Assembly (NCBI GenBank): GCA_043228905.1
Contig: JBHGNT010000011.1
Span: 992,001-1,056,000 of the forward strand
DNA length: 64,000 bases
Source: Azolla caroliniana
Lineage: Eukaryota; Polypodiophyta
Direction of reading: 5' to 3'
Under the pieces are notes generated by a model. The model did not search any database and was not told the origin of the DNA. It saw nothing but the letters and a program-made list of their open reading frames with translations. Position numbers and translations under genes: made by a program. Positions 43,588-54,305 of this stretch are shown here, one piece after another (within the stretch, counting starts at the first letter, position 1; every line of letters begins with the position of its first letter).

Positions 43588-44243
43588 TGTTGGGATTTGC
43601 GGTCCCTCCGGATGGGATGTCCGGAGATGAATGACGGCAAGCCTGGTTGCGGTTACGGAGCCGGATGACGAAGACCCGGCTACGGAGCCGGATGACGAAG
43701 ACCCGGCTATGGAACCGGATGACGAAGACCCCGGCTACGGAGCCGGATGATGTATGTACCCGGAGAGAGATCCGGATGCGGGGACATATTTGTGAATATG
43801 TTTGCCAAGGGCCCTCATGGCTATATTTGTAAATAGCCTGAAAGTCATATGTGTATAAATATGACTTAGGGCAAACTGTTTGTGTGCTGCTGTAAGTCTG
43901 TTACTCATTTCCTGTTTTTTCACTTAGAGTGAGCTAAGTGAGCAGCAGAGAGAGAGTGAGAGGGAGAGAGACGAAGAGGTCGTTGCCTCTGTGTAATACC
44001 GCCGCCTGTGGCGAGGATAGCAAGCTCAAGGTCGTCGCCTTGCAGCTCGCCATTGTATATTGCTCTGTGCATAGTTTTGGTTTGGAGTCTTGCACTCCCG
44101 TGGTTTTTCCCGTATAGGGTTTTCCACGTTAATCCCTGTGTTATCGTGTCTTTCTCTGCGTTTCCTATTTTCTGCTGCATTGATTCGCGATTTCTCGGTT
44201 GTGGCCGAACGGTGAAGGTGAATCTGAGCGTTGTTTTACAACA
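43588..44243 (+). repeat. 5' LTR of copia F
   Basis: 656 bp, TGTTGGGATTTGC...TTACAACA. Contains the GGTCCCTCCGGATGGGA box (43601-43617), about three copies of the 27-bp CCGG-rich repeat (43661-43750), TATA-like GTATAAATATG (43853-43863) and a GA-rich tract. Confidence 0.94.
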
Positions 44244-44245
44244 AG

Positions 44246-44258
44246 TGGTATCAGAGCG
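44246..44258 (+). promoter_or_regulatory. Primer binding site of copia F
   Basis: TGGTATCAGAGCG, initiator-Met-tRNA type, two bases after the LTR. Confidence 0.93.
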
Positions 44259-44273
44259 ACGGAAGTGCAGAAA

Positions 44274-47200
44274 ATGGAAGGCGGCAGCAGCGGGCAGCCG
44301 GGGATGATGGTGCTGAATGCGCAGAACTACGCCGACTGGAAGATAAAGATGGAGGATCTGCTCATTGTTCGGGACCTGTATGAACCGATTGACAGGTCGG
44401 AGATACCCAAGGGGGTACTTGAGACGGAATGGAGGCTTCTGAACCGGAAAGCCGTTGCAACCATTCGGCAATACGTCGACGTGAGCGTTCTACAACATGT
44501 GGCGAACGACACCAACGCATACGAGATGTGGCGGAAGCTGTCGGGCCTCTACGAGAGGAAGAATGCGTTGAACCGGACCTCCCTGATGAGGAAGATAGTG
44601 AACCTCAAGTACCGGGACGGCGAGAGTATGGTGGAACACGTAAGCACGTTCATGGGATTCGTGAACCAGCTTGCGGCGATCAAGTTCCCGCTGGAGGATG
44701 CAATGCAAGCCATCATTCTGATGTGTACGTTGCCGGAAAGCTGGGAGAACCTGGTGGTGACTCTCAGCACCTCCTGCACGGAAGATAACTTGTCCCTACA
44801 AACGGTAAAGACAAGTATTTTGAACGAAGAAGCGCGTCGGAGAGATAAAGAACCGGCCTCCGACTCGAAGGCGCTGCTTACCGAATCGGATCGGGGAAGA
44901 CAATGGAACCGGAGTCCTCAAAGACGGGAGAAGTCGGGGACCCGGTCGCAGTCAAGAGGAAGGCCCACATGCTTCCACTGTGGGAAGCCGGGGCACTTCC
45001 GGAAGAATTGTCGGCATTACCAAAAAGACAACGGAGCCGACGACATCGATTCGAAGAAGTCACCGGAGAGAAACGGTGCATACCGGGGAGCCACGGACCG
45101 GAGAGGTCCGGATCGGCGAGGGCAGGACCGGAAAGGAACGACGGCACTCGCGGCAAGTGAAGAAGAGATAATGCTCATTACCGAAGAGAGGGAGCTGAAC
45201 ATTGCCGGTGAAGAGATGACCTGGGTGGTCGATTCCGGAGCGTCGTTCCACCTGACCCCGGAGAAGAAATACTTCTCATCCTACACAGCCGGTGAGCACG
45301 GCTGTGTCCGGATGGGAAATGAAGGTACATGCCGGATTGCCGGCATAGGAGACGTGTGGCTGATGACATCAACCGGATGCAAGATGCTGTTGAAGGATGT
45401 CCGACACGTTCCGGAGGTTCGATTGAACCTGATTTCGGCCGGGAGGCTAGACGATGAAGGCTACACGGGTAGCATCCGGAACGGTGTCATGAAGTTCAGC
45501 AAGGGGAGCCTGATAGTGGCTCGGGCCCGGAAAGTCAACACACTGTACCTTATGAATGCCCGGTTGTGTCCGGAGGAGCTGAACGTGGCAGCCGACACTG
45601 CCGGTGAGCTGTGGCACAAGAGACTGTGCCACATGAGTGAGAAGGGGATGAAGAGGCTTGCAGAAGACAACCTTATTCCAGTGAAGCATGTGCACCTGGA
45701 GAAGTGCACCGATTGCCTGGCCGGTAAGCAGAACCGAACCTCTTTCCACTCAAGGCCACCGACGAGACGTAGTGTACCATTGGAGTTGGTACACACTGAT
45801 GTGTGTCAGGTAGAAACGAAGTCACATGGCGGAGCCCAGTACTTCGTAACATTCATTGATGATCACAGCCGGAAGCTGTGGACGGCACCGTTGAAGACAA
45901 AGGACCAAGTGTTGTGCGTCTTCAAAGAACTCCACGCGAGAGTGGAAAGGGAATCCGGCAAGAAGCTGAAAGCGATACGAGCGGATAACGGAGGGGAATA
46001 CCGGGGGCAGTTCGCGGAGTACTGTCGCTCGAAGGGAATCCGGCTCGAGTTTACTGTGCCGAAGACGCCGGAACTGAACGGGCTGGCCGAGAGGATGAAC
46101 CGGACCATAATGGAGAGGGTCCGGAGTATGCTGGCGCATGCGGAATTACCCAAGGGGTTTTGGGCTGAGGCAATGTCGACGGCGACATACGTGATAAACA
46201 GATCACCCTCAGTACCTTTGGACGGAGACACGCCGCAGAGAGTGTGGACCGGTAGGGAAGTATCCTACCGGCATCTGAAGGTGTTCGGGTGTCTTGCATA
46301 CGTGCATGTGGCAAAGGACCGGAGAGGAAAGTTAGATCCAAAGACCCGGCCATGCATATTCCTCGGTTACGGCGACGACGAGTTCGGCTACCGAGTATGG
46401 GACCCGGTCGACAAGAAGATATTCAGGAGTCGAGATATCATCTTCATGGAGGACAAGACACTCGCCGACTGGGAGTCGGAGAAGAAGATGAAGAGCTCCA
46501 AGTCGACCGGTGAGAATCAACTCTACGAGGAGCAGTCCCGACCGGCAAGGGACCGGTTAACACTCGAAGATCCGGCCGAAGACGGTGAAGAAACAGAACC
46601 GGCCGAAGAAGATGAAAATGATACCGGAATCGGCCCCGATCCCGAAATGGATTCAGATGAAGAAGAATCGGAAGAACCGGTTACCGAAGCTCCGGAACGG
46701 AGATATCCTCTAAGAGAGAGAAGGGCTCCCCGGAGATTTCCGGAACCAGAGCACGTGCTGCTAACCGACGAGGGGGAGCCGGAGAGCTTTGAAGAAGCGA
46801 AGCTTGACACCCATAGCCGCAGGTGGTTAAGTGCCATGCAGGAGGAAATGGATTCCCTGCATGAGAACCACACATATGAACTTGTGGAGTTGCCGAAAGG
46901 AAAGCGGGCACTTCGAAACAAGTGGGTGTTCAAGCTGAAACCGGGAGATGCCGGAAACCCCCCGAGATACAAAGCCAGGATCGTGGTGAAGGGGTTTCAG
47001 CAGAAGAAGGGCGTCGACTTCGACGAGATATTTGCCCCGGTAGTGAAGATGACCTCCATCCGGACGGTGCTGAGCACAGCGGCAAGCATGGACCTCGAGG
47101 TAGAACAGATGGACGTGAAGACGGCATTTCTTCACGGTGACCTCGAAGAAGAGATCTACATGCAGCAACCGGAAGGATTCGAGAAGAAAGGGAAGGAGCA

Positions 47201-47797
47201 CCTGGTATGCCGGTTGAAGAAGAGCCTTTACGGACTGAAGCAGGCTCCCCGGCAGTGGTACCGGAAGTTCGACTCCTTCATGACCGACGAAGGGTACCAC
47301 AAAACGCAGTCCGATCACTGCGTGTTTGTGAAGAAGTTCGAAGGAGGAGACTTTCTAATACTCCTCCTGTACGTGGACGACATGTTGATCGTCGGACGGG
47401 ACCAGGTCAAGATACGGATGCTGAAGAAGGCTCTTCACCGAACCTTCTCAATGAAGGACCTGGGTCCGGCGAGGCAAATACTAGGGATGCACATCATCCG
47501 GGACCGGAAGAAGAAGCAGTTGTGGTTGTCACAGGAGAAGTACGTGACAAAGGTGCTTCACCGGTTCAACATGTCGGAAGCAAGACCGGTGGGGTCAACA
47601 CTCCCGGCAAACTGCAAGCTGTCCAGCAAGCAAAGCCCCAAGACAAAGGCTGAGAAGGAGGACATGATGAAAGTACCATATGCCTCTGTCGTCGGGAGCT
47701 TGATGTACGCGATGGTGTGTACCCGACCGGACATAGGATATGCAGTCGGAGTGGTGAGCCGGTACATGAGCAATCCCGGCAAAGAGCATTGGAACGT
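44274..47797 (+). CDS. gag-pol: Copia F polyprotein, gag to start of RNase H (split gene, part 1)
   Basis: Start chosen at ATG 44274, 15 bp after the primer site; the frame upstream is LTR. About 1174 codons before gypsy H. Order: UBN2-type gag (YADWKIKMEDLLIVRDLYEP); CCHC knuckle CFHCGKPGHFRKNC about residue 233; protease WVVDSGASFHLTP about 320; GAG-pre-integrase LWHKRLCHMSEKG; integrase with HTDVCQ about 507, RADNGGEY about 569 and NGLAERMNRT about 602; RT with QMDVKTAFLHGDLEEEIYM about 945 and catalytic LLLYVDDMLIVG about 1030. No stop or frameshift is seen. The last codons before 47798 read GKEHWN; the frame resumes in 55169-55720. All catalytic residues look intact. Confidence 0.93.
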
Positions 47798-48625
47798 TGT
47801 CGTAGTGTAGGTTGCACACTATGTGGAAATTATATTTTTGTCCCTCCGGATAGAGAATGGAGTGCTCGGTGAGAACCGGAAGAAAACGGCATACCGACAA
47901 GGAGGAAAACGGCATACCGGCAAGGAGGAAAAACGGCATACCGGCAAGGAAGAAAACGGCATACCGGCAAGGAAGAGACATAAATGTAAAAAAAAAAACA
48001 GGAAATACTCACTACTGCGCAGGGCGTGATTCGAACTCTGCACCTCCACGTTGACGAACCCCAACCTTACCATTACATTAACTTATCTTAAGTGTTTTAA
48101 ATATAGATTTAATACGTATAAGACCTTTATTTATGCATACCTTTATTAAAAGGTAAATCGTGTATTTTTTTTTATATATGAAAAAGAAAAACGCGAGACA
48201 CTAAAAATAACTCATGCACATCTAGCGTGCATGAGCCCTATACTTAGGAAATAAATAAAAAAAAAAGCATCACATGCACATTTAGTGGACATGAACACTT
48301 TTTGTAAAAAGCATGTAGCTATGCTTAGTCTCTCCCATCACTATATAAGGATGGGGAGCACATTGTAGTTGTTGTTGATTATTTGGATTACGTATTAATC
48401 AATACAAAAATTATTCGTGGGATTCACGATTTATACATCTACTTCTCTCTTAACACCCTAAGTACCAATTAATATAGTATACTCGTGTGATTCACGAGTT
48501 TCTTATCTTTCTCTTTGCTATTTACTCATAATTAATCTCTATCTCACGAACTTCTTTCTCCTAGTCCAAGACCTCTGTGGTTCCCACCCGACTCACGCAA
48601 CGATCCGGAGCCGAAAGGCACGACA
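47798..48625 (+). repeat. 5' LTR of gypsy H
   Basis: Starts TGTCGTAGTG and ends GGCACGACA. Features in order: GTCCCTCCGGAT box (47840-47851), four 23-bp repeats around GGCATACCGGCAAGGA (47880-47972), an antisense tRNA-like module (48020-48082), TATA-like CTATATAAGG (48341-48350) and a GATTCACGA repeat pair (48421-48500). Confidence 0.93.
48020..48082 (-). ncRNA. tRNA-like module in the 5' LTR of H
   Basis: On the minus strand: GTTAATGTAATGGTAAGG (A box), GTTGGGGTTCGTCAAC (anticodon-arm-like hairpin), GTGGAGGTGCA and GAGTTCGAATCAC (B box). It lies about 260 bp upstream of the LTR TATA box and is antisense to the element. Confidence 0.62.
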
Positions 48626-48629
48626 CAGT

Positions 48630-48647
48630 TGGTGAACCCGACGTGAA
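48630..48647 (+). promoter_or_regulatory. Primer binding site of gypsy H (tRNA-Trp type)
   Basis: TGGTGAACCCGACGTGAA. Its reverse complement is, from memory, the 3' end of plant tRNA-Trp(CCA) plus CCA. It is 4 bases from the LTR end. Confidence 0.75.
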
Positions 48648-48663
48648 AGCGGGTGGCAAGGAG

Positions 48664-50703
48664 ATGGAGGCTCAACAAGCTAACAATATGATGGCGATGT
48701 TCGAACGGATGCTTCAAGAACAACGCACGATGTCGGAGATTTCGGCATCAGTAGAGCGGCTCGTGCAACGCAACGGGCAATTTAATGGTAAGGATGTGTC
48801 GCGATATTTGCAGGACTACAAGGCGGAGATGCTCCGGTGCCGGGCTTCGGAAGGACTGCAAGTGACATCCTTTAACCGGGTGGCGACCGACGGGCTTCAA
48901 GGGAGTATCCACGGGTTGCAACAACAAAATCCGACGTGGGAAGCATTCGAAGAGGCGTTAAAGACCACGTTTGCCATTGAGGACTCCTCCAAGGCAACGC
49001 GGAGGGGATTCGAGGATTGGGTGGAAACGTCAGGTAAGGGGCTGAAGGTCCTCGAAGTGTTTTCGACATTCGAAAGTCGGTTCGGGAGGTTGTCCGCGAG
49101 AGATCAAACTATTCTTGCACCGGACAAAGTCATCATGTTTTTGCGAGCTGTAGACGTCCGGGACCGGAAAGATCTCGGAGTGCTTCTTGAGGACACGACC
49201 ACCGAAAGCGGCCTCACCGAAACATGGGAAAGCGTGCGGGATATCGTCGCGCGGTACACGAAGAGGGGGCAATGGCTTGCCAACGAAGAAAAGAGGGTTT
49301 CGGAACCGATTCCGAAACCGAGAACGGGACTGGAAGACCATCAACCGAGGGCTCGGGAGATTACGGCCGAGAAGGGAGTCGACGCGTCTACGGTGGAGCA
49401 GCTGCTGAAGGAGATGGAGAATCTAAAGATTGCGATGGTGAAGAAGTCGGACGACCGCCCCACAAGCTCCAAATATACGGATCGACGGTGCATATGGTGC
49501 GATAGCGCCGAACACGATCGGAGGGATTGCGACGACCATAAGGAGGCGCTACGACGGGATCTCATCTACTACGAGGGAAACCGGATTCATTCGATGGACT
49601 CTCGGAAGCCACTCCGACCGAACTTCCGGAAAGGCGGCATGAAGAAGGTGCTCGAGGAGGAGTTAGCGGCAAGAAGCAACTATGCGACAACCGCGGGAAT
49701 ATGTGTCGGGGAGTCAACGGGAGCGAAGGCGTCTTTCTGGCCGGAGGTGCTAGGAAACACCGAGAAAACCGACTCCAACGATATCCGAAACACCGCGGAA
49801 GGCGTCCGGGAAGCTACGGGATGGGAGTGCCCTGTCGACAAGAATAGCATATACGCCCTGTGTCAATTACATGAGGTGTATGTGGACGAGAAACGACGGC
49901 GCACGGAGGATGCGGCCGGACCATCGAAGATACCGGAAAGCTGGAACTCCGGAGGTAAGGGAAAAGAAAAGGCGACTCCGGCATTCAAGCTCGCCTCGGA
50001 CATAGAACAACAAACCGACTTGAAAAGAGTGTTCGAGGAAAGAATCTTGGATAGCCGGGTAGATTTTTCGCTGCGAGAACTACTCGGAATAGCGAAGAAG
50101 GAGTTTCACGATCTTCTCGTGGATCTCGTGAAAAGAAAGAGACAAAGTACGGAGGAAAATGCTCCAAGGGTGAATGCAAATACCGTTTCAATGAACGACA
50201 CCGAAGTGGAAGGCGAAATCCCGAACTCCCACTATACAAGGCCACACTGGGCACGTGCGACTACGGAGACTCCGGTCCGAATCGGCAACATCAAAGAACC
50301 CGTGCTAGCATTGATTGATCACGGATCGGAGATCAACTTGATGTCCAAGGAGTTCTACCGAAAGGGGAAGTGGCCTATAAACACCAACCATGGATGGAAG
50401 ATTCGGGCAGCCACGAAAACGACAGAAGACCTATTTGCGGCTTGTCCGGATGTGACGGTAAAGATCGGGGATGTCGAAATTGACCAAAATTTCTTTGTGC
50501 AGGATGAGGTTTCACATTCTGTCATCCTCGGCCAACCCTTTATCACGGCTTCACGGATGGAGACGAAGGTGCTCGATAGTGGTGCGGCTTTTGCGCGAAT
50601 TCGGAGCCAAAACGGAGGGAAATCCGTCCAATTCCTAACGGTGCCGGCAAATCACGAAAGGAACAAGAGGGAACTCTTGTCCCAAGTGAGAATGGATTTT
50701 TAA
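48664..50703 (+). CDS. gag: Gypsy H gag and protease ORF
   Basis: Start chosen at ATG 48664 (MEAQQANNMM); the longer frame from 48577 begins inside the LTR. About 679 residues. N-terminal gag with coiled-coil-prone helices, capsid-like region (WEAFEEALKTTFAIEDSSKA), one zinc-knuckle-like CIWCDSAEHDRRDC about residue 277, a charged linker, and a C-terminal aspartic protease about 540-680 (ALIDHGSEINLMS, HSVILGQPFITASR). The active site reads D-H-G instead of D-S/T-G. It stops at TAA 50701-50703 while the RT frame is already open in the -1 phase, so RT-integrase is probably made by frameshifting. No break is seen. Confidence 0.9.
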   Translation: MEAQQANNMMAMFERMLQEQRTMSEISASVERLVQRNGQFNGKDVSRYLQDYKAEMLRCRASEGLQVTSFNRVATDGLQGSIHGLQQQNPTWEAFEEALKTTFAIEDSSKATRRGFEDWVETSGKGLKVLEVFSTFESRFGRLSARDQTILAPDKVIMFLRAVDVRDRKDLGVLLEDTTTESGLTETWESVRDIVARYTKRGQWLANEEKRVSEPIPKPRTGLEDHQPRAREITAEKGVDASTVEQLLKEMENLKIAMVKKSDDRPTSSKYTDRRCIWCDSAEHDRRDCDDHKEALRRDLIYYEGNRIHSMDSRKPLRPNFRKGGMKKVLEEELAARSNYATTAGICVGESTGAKASFWPEVLGNTEKTDSNDIRNTAEGVREATGWECPVDKNSIYALCQLHEVYVDEKRRRTEDAAGPSKIPESWNSGGKGKEKATPAFKLASDIEQQTDLKRVFEERILDSRVDFSLRELLGIAKKEFHDLLVDLVKRKRQSTEENAPRVNANTVSMNDTEVEGEIPNSHYTRPHWARATTETPVRIGNIKEPVLALIDHGSEINLMSKEFYRKGKWPINTNHGWKIRAATKTTEDLFAACPDVTVKIGDVEIDQNFFVQDEVSHSVILGQPFITASRMETKVLDSGAAFARIRSQNGGKSVQFLTVPANHERNKRELLSQVRMDF

Positions 50704-50705
50704 AG
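50695..50705 (+). promoter_or_regulatory. Probable -1 frameshift site between gag and pol of H
   Basis: GATTTTTAAAG: the last gag codons are GAT TTT TAA. A one-base backward slip on the run of five T places TTT on TTT again and continues as TTA AAG CGG into the open pol frame. It is not a standard X-XXY-YYZ heptamer, so the mechanism is inferred. Confidence 0.5.
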
Positions 50706-53700
50706 CGGACTGTTGCGGAGTGGGGAAGTGATAGTCCGAGAAGCCCTGATACCCCACACAGGAAGAAAACTCTCGGAGCAAAACAAGTACGAATCGGCCC
50801 GGATGGGGCATCTACGTACACGGCCGTAACCGGAGGAATGAAGAAACAATACCGACAAGTGGAGGATAAGTTACGGTCGGCATCAATAATAAAAGAGGAC
50901 GAAGAAATCGTGGGAGTGATCGAGGAAGTGTTCTATGGGAATACACTACAACGGCTTGAAGAGCTTGCGGAAGATAAAAGCCAAGGGAACCGGGTAGTCC
51001 CGGTGGAATCGGTCGAGATGTACGAGATCGTTGCGAAAATGGGGCCGGATGCGCTCCACAAAGAAGAAGCAATGGTAAGTACGAAATACAAGACCGTGGA
51101 GAAGAAGGTGAAACCGGCCGCGGGACCACTACCCGCCGATAGCGAACAAAAGAAGAAAGAAGTCTCGGGAGATCCGACACTTCGGAAGTCCGTGGATATC
51201 GGACATGCCTTCACGGATGAGACCCGGAAGAAACTTCGGATCGGTGGAGGTGGGTTCCTATTACAGAAAGAAGAAGAACGGTTTCGCGAGATGTTGGAGC
51301 AACACGGCAAAGCGTTTGCATTTACATCAAGGGAGATAGGGTGCGTCGATCCGAGAATAGTGGAGCCAATGGTGATCTTTACGATTGACCATGTACCGTG
51401 GAATCTGAAGCCGATTCCGGTGCCACGGGCGCATATTCCGAAAGTCATCGACTTGCTCAAGGAGAAGGTGGCGATGGGGATTCTAGAGCCATCAAGTGCT
51501 CCGTACTCAAATCGATGGTTTACGGTTCCGAAGAAGAATGGGTCACTCCGATTCATCCAAGACTTGCAACCGGTGAACAAGGTCACGATCCGGAACTCGG
51601 GAGTCGGTCCGATAGTGGACGAATTCGCGGAAGCTTTTGCCGGACGTGCGATATACTCCATCGGGGACCTATACTCGGGGTATGACCAATTCCAACTAGC
51701 CGTGGAGAGCCGAGACATCACTACCATGCGGACACCGATAGGACTAGTTCGAATGTGCACACTACCACAAGGAGCGACAAACTCGGTTGCACATATGATG
51801 AACGCGATGAACAAGGTGCTTCGAGATTGCATCCCGGAGATAACGATGCCGTTTCTAGATGACATTCCGATGAAAGGATGCGCGGTGGAAGAAAAAGATG
51901 AGACTACGGATGATCGGGGATGCCGAAAGTTCGTGGTCGACCATATTCATGATTGCGAGAAAGTGTTGCGAAAGCTAGAAGATGTGCACCTAACACTTTC
52001 CGGGGAGAAATCGGCATTCGGGCAAGAAGAAATATTGGTGGTCGGACATCTATGTGGACCCTACGGCCGAAGACCGTCACCAACAAAGATCGATGCGATT
52101 CAAGCTATGAAGGAAGTATGTGAGTCAACATCGGAAGTCCGAAGGTTTCTGGGTGCGTGTGCATTCTATCACATATGGATTCCGCACTATGCACATATAG
52201 CGGACCCGCTCTATCACTTGTTGCGGAAAGGTAAGAAATTCGAGTGGAAACCGGAACACACTAAAGCCATGAGGAAGCTCAAGAAGACACTATGGAGGGC
52301 GGAATCACTTAAGAAGCCAAGCTACGAGCGGCCAATCATAGTAACGGTTGATACAAGTCCAACCGGTATCGGGTGGGTCATCAATCAAGCCGACTCGGAT
52401 GGTTCGCGGTATCCGATCCGATTTGGAGCAAAGGTCCTCAACGAAAGGCAACGCGGATATGCACAAGTCAAAAGAGAATTGTGGGGAGTCGTGTCGGCGA
52501 TAAAATCGGATCGGGATTATTTGATCGGAGCTGAAGTGGTGATCGAGACGGATTGTCTTCCGATACTCGGGATGATGCGGTGTTGTACGATACCGGATGT
52601 GGCTATGCTAAGGTGGATTGCATATGTCAAGTCACTTAATCCGGAGGTTCGACACATCTCGGGGAAGGACAACGCGGTAGCGGACATGTTATCGAGGGCG
52701 CGGTTTGAAGACGACATAACCGAATCAGATAATGAAGAAGTTTCCGAAGACTACTTCACGTCAGAACACATATGCCGAGTGAACGTGATCCGAGAATTCC
52801 GGGAAGAAGAATACGAGGGGGAAACCTTGATGATCGGGAAGATGCTACAAGAGGTCGAGGATTCAACCAATGATAAAGAAAGGAGAGCCGAGATCCGAAG
52901 GAAGAAGAGGCAAGTCCAAAAGTTCTTCTTGGAAAACGGTTTAATATGGAGGACGCCGAAAAGACCGGATGGGATACCACTTCGAGTAGTCGGGACGAAA
53001 GAGCAACGAAACCGGATAATGTCCGAGTTCCACGAATCCGATTGGGCTGGACATCGAGGAACATGGGCAACTTTTGTGAAAATCAAGCAAAGGTATTGGT
53101 GGAAGAACATGTATAAAGATGTCGCGGAGTTCACAGAAAGCTGCGAGAAATGTCAAGTCTACTCCGGGGTCCGACACCGAGATGAGCTGCATCCGACATT
53201 CTCACCGACAATCAACTTCAAGTGGATGGTCGACATTGTAGCTATGCCGACCGGGATTGGACAAAAGAAATACTTGGTGTTAGCTCGAGAAGATCTCACA
53301 AACCAAGTTGAAGGTCGAGCGCTTCGGAGGAAAACGTGTGCCGCGGTGTGCCAATTTCTTTTGGAAGAAGTGTTTTGTAGGTACGGCTGCGTAGGACAAG
53401 TGATTGCGGACCGGGGAGAACTCGACTCGGACAAAGCTAGGGGATTCTTCGCCAAACATGGAGTTCGGTTAACGTTGACAACGGCCTACAATCCGGAGGC
53501 CAACGGGAAGATCGAACGAGGACATAGTCCGATCGTGAAAGCACTTGCGAAGGCATGCGACGGAAGGGTGAAGGATTGGCCACAAATGCTTCCGTATGCA
53601 CTATGGGCGGATCGGACGACGCATAGCTCCGTGACCGGTTACATGCCGGCAGAACTCATGACCGGACAAGCACCGGTAATGCCAACGGAAACCGCAATCG

Positions 53701-54305
53701 CGACATGGACAATACTACCGTGGAAGGAAGAGATGAGCCGGGAAGAACTACTAGCGGTCCGGATACGACAACTGGAGGGAAGACCGAAAGATGTAGCGGA
53801 AGCGTCACGCCGACAACAAGAAGCACGGTTCCGGAACAAAAGCCGGTTCGACACAAAGCACCGACTACGACCGAGGAGGATTGAAGAAGGAGATTGGGTG
53901 ATCGTCTATGATAGTAGCTTGGACCATCAACATACAACGATGCGGAAATTCGCGAAAAGGTGGTTCGGGCCGTACGAGGTTCGGAAGGTCTTCGACAACG
54001 GGACGTACCGACTGTCCGAGTTGGATGGAACAATACTACGAGTGCCTATAGCCGGGAAGCGGGTGAAGATTTTCAAGAAGCGGACCGACGACAAACCTTA
54101 TGTGATCCAAGTCGAGGCCGACAACGAGGAGCAATCGGACGAAGACCACAATGATGCGGGAAGCGAAGAAAGTGGATTACAACTCATAGTCGACATAAGG
54201 GGAGAATCGGAGGAAGCTTCGGATGAAGACGGATACGAAGAAACAAGAACTTCGGCACATACCGGAGGATGTGCGGGTTTGGAGGGGGCGAGTGTCGTAG
54301 TGTAG
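50704..54305 (+). CDS. pol: Gypsy H RT, RNase H and integrase ORF
   Basis: The first Met is 50838, but the frame is open back through the end of gag, which favours frameshift entry. RT: MGILEPSSAPYSNRWFTVPK, SLRFIQDLQPVNKVTIRN, TLPQGATNSVAHMM and the catalytic MPFLDDIPMKG (FLDD). RNase H: VTVDTSPTGIGWVINQ, VKRELWGVVSAIKSD and DNAVADMLSRARF. Integrase: zinc-binding FHESDWAGHRG...CEKCQ, MVDIVAMPTGIG, VIADRGELDSDKA and EANGKIERGHSP for the D-D-E triad, then KRWFGPYEVRKVFDNGTYRL. The tail is acidic and its last codons run into the 3' LTR (stop 54303-54305). It has no chromodomain. RT wording resembles lineages better known outside angiosperms; this is an impression only. Confidence 0.92.
54277..54292 (+). 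promoter_or_regulatory. Polypurine tract of gypsy H
   Basis: GTTTGGAGGGGGCGAG directly before the 3' LTR, overlapping the end of pol. Confidence 0.85.

Noticed and set aside
43661-43750. CRISPR-like direct repeats
   Set aside because: Head-to-tail LTR minisatellite without unique spacers, in a eukaryotic genome.
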